Assembly: GCF_009870125.1 (NCBI RefSeq)
Contig: NC_046683.1
Span: forward strand, 46,577,869-46,641,868
Direction: 5' to 3'
Length of the DNA stretch: 64,000 nucleotides
Source of the DNA: Drosophila pseudoobscura
Taxonomy: Eukaryota; Arthropoda; Insecta; Diptera; Drosophilidae
Below, piece by piece: positions 57,979 to 64,000 of this stretch (the stretch's first letter is position 1; every line of letters begins with the position of its first letter). The notes under the pieces are model-generated. The model ran no database searches. It worked only from the letters and a program-made list of their open reading frames with translations, and was not told the DNA's origin. Made by a program: the position numbers and the translations under genes.

Positions 57979-58588
57979 GTGAGTGCTGATTCGATTTTGA
58001 TTCGATTCCCATGTTAATTACTCGTGATTAGAAAGGTGATTAGCATTTCCTGTTGATTTCTATTCAATTTCGAGAACTTCGAGAACGTGGCAACATTGTC
58101 TCGCTTTCCGTTTTACCTGCTTGACCTTGAACCTGTGTTTGTTTCGGGCCTAATTCGGGACAGGCCCCTAGGACTTTAAACGGCTTTTTTTCGAAATGAA
58201 CTGTTGGTTTATGGCCCGATAGAAATCGGGTTTGGCTGGCCAGAGCGCGTGGCGGTTGGACGTTGTCTCGGGGCTTGTCGGGTTGGGTTAGGTAAGAGGT
58301 TGTTATATAAACACACGCTGTGATATGGACTGAAAGTCGTTGTTGATAGTGGTTTGATACTGTTTTGAGGATGGGCCTGACTTTGGAGGCTTATCCTAGA
58401 TATAAGAACGGAATCTATAGGAATTTGATTCAAGTTTACGATCATTTCAATGGACTCTCAATCATTTCAGTCCATTGAATACACAATCCATCAAGTGTCT
58501 TCGTGTTGTTTGTCCACCCACTTAACAACCCATGACTATATTTCAACAATAAAAGCTCGAATAGTATAGATGTTATCTAACGGAAGAG

Positions 58589-58627
<39 letters not shown>

Positions 58628-61329
58628 ATCTTCCCATGCAAAATCTTGACAAATGACGATGCTTTCTCTGCAGTCTCTTTCCCTCTTCATCTGCAGCAGT
58701 GGGGAGCGGGTGGGTGTTAAGACATCTTGACGTCGGTCCTGCATTATCTTTCCCGTGTCTGGAAAAGCACCTGACCAACAAAAAAATATGACGACACCAA
58801 AAGATAACAATATGTACAAAATTATTCAGAGTCAGGCAGCGAAATAATTAGCACGGCAGGGTTTCTCAAGGTAATTAATGAAGAGGCTTAAATTGCTTAA
58901 CTTTTTGCGAGCCCAATAAAAATGTTTATGGAAGAACAAATTAAAACGATAACGTAAAGTACGGATTTTGAAACAGAAGACGGAGTGATAAACGGACTTT
59001 ATAAAGCTACCGAGAAGTGCCACATTAATTTATAGATGTCGTATAAGAAATTTCCATTAAAGTTGGGATAAGGAAAAGTTGTATACAATTTCTACGAAAT
59101 ATTTCATTAAGCGTCACAATCTTTATAATGTTCATGGGAGCTGTCTGCTCCTAATACGTATGCAGATTCTATAGAGAATTCTAGTCTGATCAGCGCCAAG
59201 AAATTTGATTAGGTCACCACCATTAGGTGGTTTTGTCTATCTTCAATCTTTATCTCATCCTGATATCATATGTAAACATTATTTCATTGAATTGAGGTAT
59301 GGTTGATGGAGTCGTTTAGATGATAGATGTTCGAGTACTAATAGCTATTTATATTCGAATGCCTGTGTCCAAAGTTCTTTCAATTAGTATGTACAATGAG
59401 TTCCAAATCCAGAAATGTCCTACACTAGTCACAAGACTTTGGTCTGCATTCAAAGTACATGTAGAGATATTTTTAGAAACCAGAACCCCCCAAAGCACTT
59501 TTGCTCTTGGCTTTTTGTTTATACACATTTTGGCTTATAATCTCCATGTTACCTTGAACAGAATACGACCCCGCCCCCACACGTGACATGGACTGACGCA
59601 GAGACAAACAATTGCAGACGTAGATACTGAAAAGACATACAAACTATGTACATATATATAGAAAGATATTCGAAAATAAGATGTACGCAATTTTGGGTTG
59701 AACTTTGAATTGAAATAAATCTGATGGATTACCTAATGGAACAAATCAAATCAAAGTTTATATCACATTTAGTTCTTAAATGTGTTTATATTAGTTTTTT
59801 TATGTGGGTCAACGGAACTTCTGTCTTGATTTTTAGCTTGTTTTGTTTGAGAAGCAAAAAAAAACCAGTTGCAAAAATAAATAAAAGATTAAACTGGTTT
59901 TCGCTTAAGAGCTGAGGAAATTCCTAAGAGAGAGAGAGAGAGGGAGAGCGAGAGAATGTGTGTCTTCAGATCTCTATAAACTTCAACTTCAATTTGTACG
60001 CTCCTGCCATAGATGGTCGAGCAGTCGAAGGCTTTTTTGGGGCTAAAAGAAAAGAAACTGGTTTGCGAATGGCTCTCAGCTCTTTAACTATACGTAGATT
60101 GATAAGACGTAATTGTTATGTATTCCAAATGAAGGCACATTAGGCACGAGTACTATTGCATATACTATAGATAGTAATAGCTTAGCAAAGAATTGAAGCA
60201 CGCTGCTATTTCGTGTTGAGCATTTCTCTAACTAATGAACAACTGTGTAAACCTTTAGAGATCATTCTAAACAAAATATGAATCTACTGAGAGCTTAGCA
60301 TAGTAAAGCCCCATCCATTTAAATACATACATTTTGGGACCTTAAGGATCTTTCTGTTCAGCTTTCTATATACATACATATATTTAAAATTTATTTATAA
60401 TATTTCTACGTTATTTCATTATCGAGGTCTCCTCCCAATTACCATTCAATGGAATTAAATTATCTCACTTGGTATATTTCCTATAAAAACATGGTTATAT
60501 GATTGTGCGGCTGGTTATACTATACGCTTGTTTATTCAACAAGATCAAAGAAAGTGATTTCTCACGCTGTCAACTGTCGCTTGCCTTTGATGCAATTATC
60601 TCCTTCCTGGCGAAACTCAATACGTACGTAAATATACAGATACAGATGGTATATGGTATTGTATATAGAAAGAGATTCTTTCTGGTATTTTCCTTATGCG
60701 CACTGCGTGCATTCTATCACGTATCGTATCTCCATCGACTTTCATTGCACTAAATAATTACATACATACATAGTTGTTTCGTGAGCAAATCGTCCTTGTT
60801 CTCAATTCACTTGATCTAATAAAAAATGTATGGTCATTTTCTATTTGACTTTGAAAATGGTTAGCGTATTGATTTTTTTTGTTTTTTTAGGTGTGTGCTG
60901 GTTATAGGAAGTTAGAGGTCTTGACGGTATTGATTTAAGGCAATTATTAATAAATTGTTGTTGCATGGTTGAGATATACATACATACATACACTATATAC
61001 ATGTTGCAACATGCATACATGAGTAAAACATGTGACTACCTCAAGCCCAAGCACTCTATTTCACCATGGCACTACATATTTAGTTATTATCAGTCTATGG
61101 GGGAAAATCACCCGAAGTGAAAAATGTCAGTATCAGTTGACAGAACATTCGAACTAAGCATGAACATGGAAGGTGGAGTGAAGTGAAGTGAAGTGTCACC
61201 CAACCCGCCCATGACATCAATCTGTGGCAGAGATACAGTAAAACCTCTCCAAAATGTACTACCGTCTGTTTATGGAAACTCTGGGTTGAAGAAATGTATA
61301 GATAGGAAAACTACCAAACATGCATCCAG

Positions 61330-61489
61330 CCCGTGGTTGCTCCCGTTCTGAAGACCACCATCCACTCTTCTTCTGTAGTGGCTGTCCGCCGGTTCACGCC
61401 AGAGGGGGAGCCACCACGCTGTGGTCGACCACGCTGCTCCTCTGGCCTACACCCCGCACCGTTGGGAAAGGACTCTCCAGACGCAAAGA
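61330..61489 (+). other. GC-rich exon-like island in the intron
   Basis: It is bounded by an acceptor-like CATCCAG (ending 61329) and a donor-like AAA|GTACGT at 61489. The plus frame PVVAPVLKTTIHSSSVVAVR, then RFTPEGEPP, is open through the block and beyond. The minus strand is open too (EEQRGRPQRGG). It is not recognised as a family and could be an alternative exon, a decayed insertion or an enhancer. Confidence 0.3.
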
Positions 61490-62966
61490 AAGTACGTGAA
61501 AGTGCAACGTCTGATATGTACATATATGCACACATTTATCAAAAGATCCCTAGATCCATTTGCAGAGCTCACAAAAATTCGATTCAGAAAAGTTCCAACT
61601 GGAGATCGAATGCATCTGTACTTTATGCAAGAGCTGGGAAAACAAGTTTGAGATTTAATTGATTCTGGACCGGCTACTTACAATATCCATACCCGTGCGG
61701 CAACCTGTTGTCGACTTTCACCCCGTGAGAGGGGAGTGGTGGCATTGAGAAAGTCGGCGTCGGCTTGCTCGTTGCACTTTGAACAAGTACACCCAGAAGA
61801 GACGAGACGAGACGAGATTGTGTCTGGGAGTGGGAGGGTTGGTTTGTCCACTTGGCTGGGTGCTACAGCTGTCACATACACTTCCTGTCCCGCAACAAGT
61901 GCTCACTCGAGCCGCGTTTTCTTGTGTCGCATCAATTAGCTCTTCGCTGCAATGCAGTCTGTCGGGTCTTGTCTGCATTTTCTAGCAGTTACCGTTTGTA
62001 GTTTTCTTGTAGTCTCTTTTGTGCTTCCATTTGGTTCGGTCCAATGCGTGTTGCATCTCTCTCTCTCTCATTCGTAGACGTTCAACGTTTCCCCTACTCT
62101 CTCGCTTGCCTAGGTGCCTGCTCTCACGTTGGCCCTGCAATCCGATTCCCCTTTGCCGCCCCTTGCCTCTGGGATTGTTGTTCGTCTGCATCTGCATGCT
62201 GTTTGCTTTGTGGAAGTGATGCGCTCGTGAGCCAAAGGAGGTGCTGCCATGCAGGCATTTCACTTTCTTATCTCTTTTGGTTTTTACAATCTCCGCTCAA
62301 ACTAAGATTCCAAAATCGATGGATTCGTTTCCTTTCGTTTAACAATAAAATATTAAACATCGCAGTTTTAAATTCTCCACATGGCGTTAAATGCTCCACT
62401 CACGCTGCCTTCACTAGGTCCGCGAAACGTTGTCTTCTCTCTCGCGCTCTCTCTCGGCTTGCTGGCAGTGCTGCCAGAATCAGAGTCAATTCCAGCTATA
62501 TTTGAAAAAAAAACAAAAATTAATTAAAAACAAATAATTTGAAAATTAACTAATACCCCAAAAATAAATTCATTTGATCAATTGGCTCTTTCATGCTATC
62601 AATATCGGCAAATTTGATTTATTAAATAGTTTCCGCAATATTATCGGTTGTTTTTTTGCAAGCAGCACATACTCTGTTTCAAGTGGACAACAAAAAAAAG
62701 CTGAATGTATAATTTTCTAGGAATTTAAATATATAAAAATTGTAAAATCTTAAACAAGCTAAATTGGCAGCACTGATGCTTACATTGACACCCACACAGA
62801 CTTAACACCTACATCGGGCTGCACCAACACTAAATAAATGCTGGGTTAAGTCCACTGTGTGTGAGAAGTTGGGGAGAGAATATTAGCCTCGTTTGCTCTC
62901 TCGCCTGCTCTCTCGCTCTCTCTCTCTCTCTCTCTCTGACGGCAGACATATCTCCCATGGAGCATG

Positions 62967-63101
62967 ATGAAATTATACAAGGTGGTGTATTCGATCTCTT
63001 TCGGGTCTTATTCATACTCACACAATCCCAACGAAGTTGAGCAAAATAAGCCCCGAAAAGAGAGCCCGTCGAGCGAATACACCACCTGGTTTAATTTCAT
63101 T
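62967..63101. repeat. 135-bp foldback (long imperfect inverted repeat)
   Basis: The outer arms ATGAAATTATACAAGGTGGT (62967 on) and CCACCTGGTTTAATTTCAT (to 63101) pair over 27 bases with three mismatches. The inner arms TCTCTTTCGGGTCTTATT and AATAAGCCCCGAAAAGAGA pair over about 19 more. The loop is roughly 35 bases. A DINE-like block TATATATTCTTGATCAACAT follows at 63115. Confidence 0.75.
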
Positions 63102-64000
63102 ATGCCCTAAAACATATATATTCTTGATCAACATGATATTTGAGTGGATTTTTATGAAAACCTAGGCTTTCAGTTTTGAAGATATCTCATGAATTGACTC
63201 ATTTGTGGGAACCGGCCTTATCGGGGCACTATCGCTATAGCTATAGGAAGGATCGGGGAAAAACAACTTGTGAGACAAGCTTGTTTTTTAATTGAGATAA
63301 CTCAACAAATCGTTCAGATATATGTGAATGTTTTAACATGATTCACAAAAATTGGGTCCAAGTCGGACGAATATATCATAGCTCCCGTAGGAACTATTGG
63401 TGGAAAACAAGTTGTTGTGAGAGAAACACATGCACGAGTACATTCTCGTATTTAAAGCGCGCCGCAGCCGCACCAACACAAAGTAAATGCTGGCTGGCAA
63501 TCGAGGGTCCGAGTCGGCGTCGGGTAAAAACATCGCACATTTCAAAAAAATCGTTCAAATCGGTCGAATCGGGCGAGCTCCCGAGCTCAGATAAACTGAA
63601 ACACCATCTAACATTGAACATCTTTGTTCCCGCTGCTGTTTTTAAAAGTAAATAATTTAATTATTAAGAATGGAGACCAGAAGTTGCAGCAATTCTGCGT
63701 AGAAGATCGGAGATAGACATGCACATACATATGTACATACTTTGAAAGAACGTTTGCCATGTGCGTTGTGAGTGCCAGTACTGCGCCTTGCTGCCTTGTA
63801 CATAAGGCGATAAAAATACCGCGCTGCTCTTGTGTTTATTTTCAATTTTTGGTTAGGAAGTGAACTCGTGACGTTTGCATGTTCTTGCAGAACGAACCCA
63901 AACCCAAACACAAACCCCAACCGAAATCGAAACCGAAACCGTTTTACGAGTGTGAAGGTCTGCAGAACAGACCCCAGAAGACCCCCTAACAACGGCGGCA

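Larger units (their letters stand above)
57979..64000. other. Presumed first intron of the Indy-like gene
   Basis: More than 6 kb without a clear coding exon. It has microsatellites ((AC)n 58592-58625, GA-rich 59929-59943, (CT)n 62907-62938), an exon-like GC island at 61330-61489, a GC-richer stretch at 61690-62250, a palindrome CTGGCAG/CTGCCAG near 62461, and a foldback at 62967-63101. It runs off the right edge. Confidence 0.45.

Noticed and set aside
1-64000. tRNA, rRNA or snoRNA genes
   Set aside because: No TTCGAATC-type B box with a matching A box, cloverleaf or other RNA-gene signature was noticed on either strand by eye; a covariance-model scan was not possible.

Overview
This is animal nuclear DNA, almost certainly Drosophila: spliced genes with short GT-AG introns, TATA/Inr and Ohler motif promoters, AT-rich intergenic DNA full of simple repeats, and DINE-1/Helentron-type repeats with a (CTGTCCGT)n core. 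From memory (not checked), the gene order CG3902 - CG3961 - Uggt - Rad9 - Grx1 - dysb - CG6865 - Indy is that of the D. melanogaster 75E region of 3L (Muller element D). Divergence and repeat type suggest a relative such as the obscura group, but the species cannot be fixed from sequence alone.

Layout. Positions 1-4,150: the 3' end of a two-helix membrane protein gene (+), a gut-type insect allergen-related secreted protein gene (+), and a tight minus-strand pair, Trmt5 followed by an RBIS-like ribosome biogenesis factor. Positions 5,300-10,100: a mitochondrial short/branched-chain acyl-CoA dehydrogenase with a 2.8 kb second intron that contains a well-formed TATA/Inr promoter. Positions 10,320-10,970: a convergent ninjurin-family gene. 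Positions 11,500-25,000: a long-chain acyl-CoA synthetase of about 704 residues, with a membrane-anchored N-terminus and at least two candidate alternative first coding exons, embedded in about 10 kb of intron rich in simple repeats.

Positions 25,680-37,050 form a dense cluster: UDP-glucose:glycoprotein glucosyltransferase (-), Rad9 (+, divergent from it), an unidentified 146-residue acidic/coiled protein (-, convergent with Rad9 and sharing a palindromic poly(A) signal), glutaredoxin Grx1 (-), dysbindin (-) and an RS-rich NKAPD1-like nuclear protein (-) with a motif 1/motif 6 promoter. Positions 38,040-40,370 are a cluster of transposable elements (two DINE-like elements in opposite orientation and a TA-flanked pogo-like MITE), followed by a trypsin-fold protease gene (-).

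Positions 41,760-57,600 are a gene-poor stretch of about 16 kb with DINE fragments, simple repeats, an EGF-like coding remnant and a GC-rich island with overlapping ORFs. At 57,678-57,978 a TATA promoter, 5' UTR and a short first coding exon (eight codons, then a donor) fit the 5' end of Indy; the rest of the window is its presumed first intron, including a 135-bp foldback at about 62,965-63,101.

Functionally the genes are a mixed housekeeping set (branched-chain amino acid and fatty-acid metabolism, tRNA methylation, ER glycoprotein quality control, DNA-damage checkpoint, redox, endolysosomal trafficking). They do not form one pathway. No RNA genes, CRISPR arrays or bacterial-type operons were seen.
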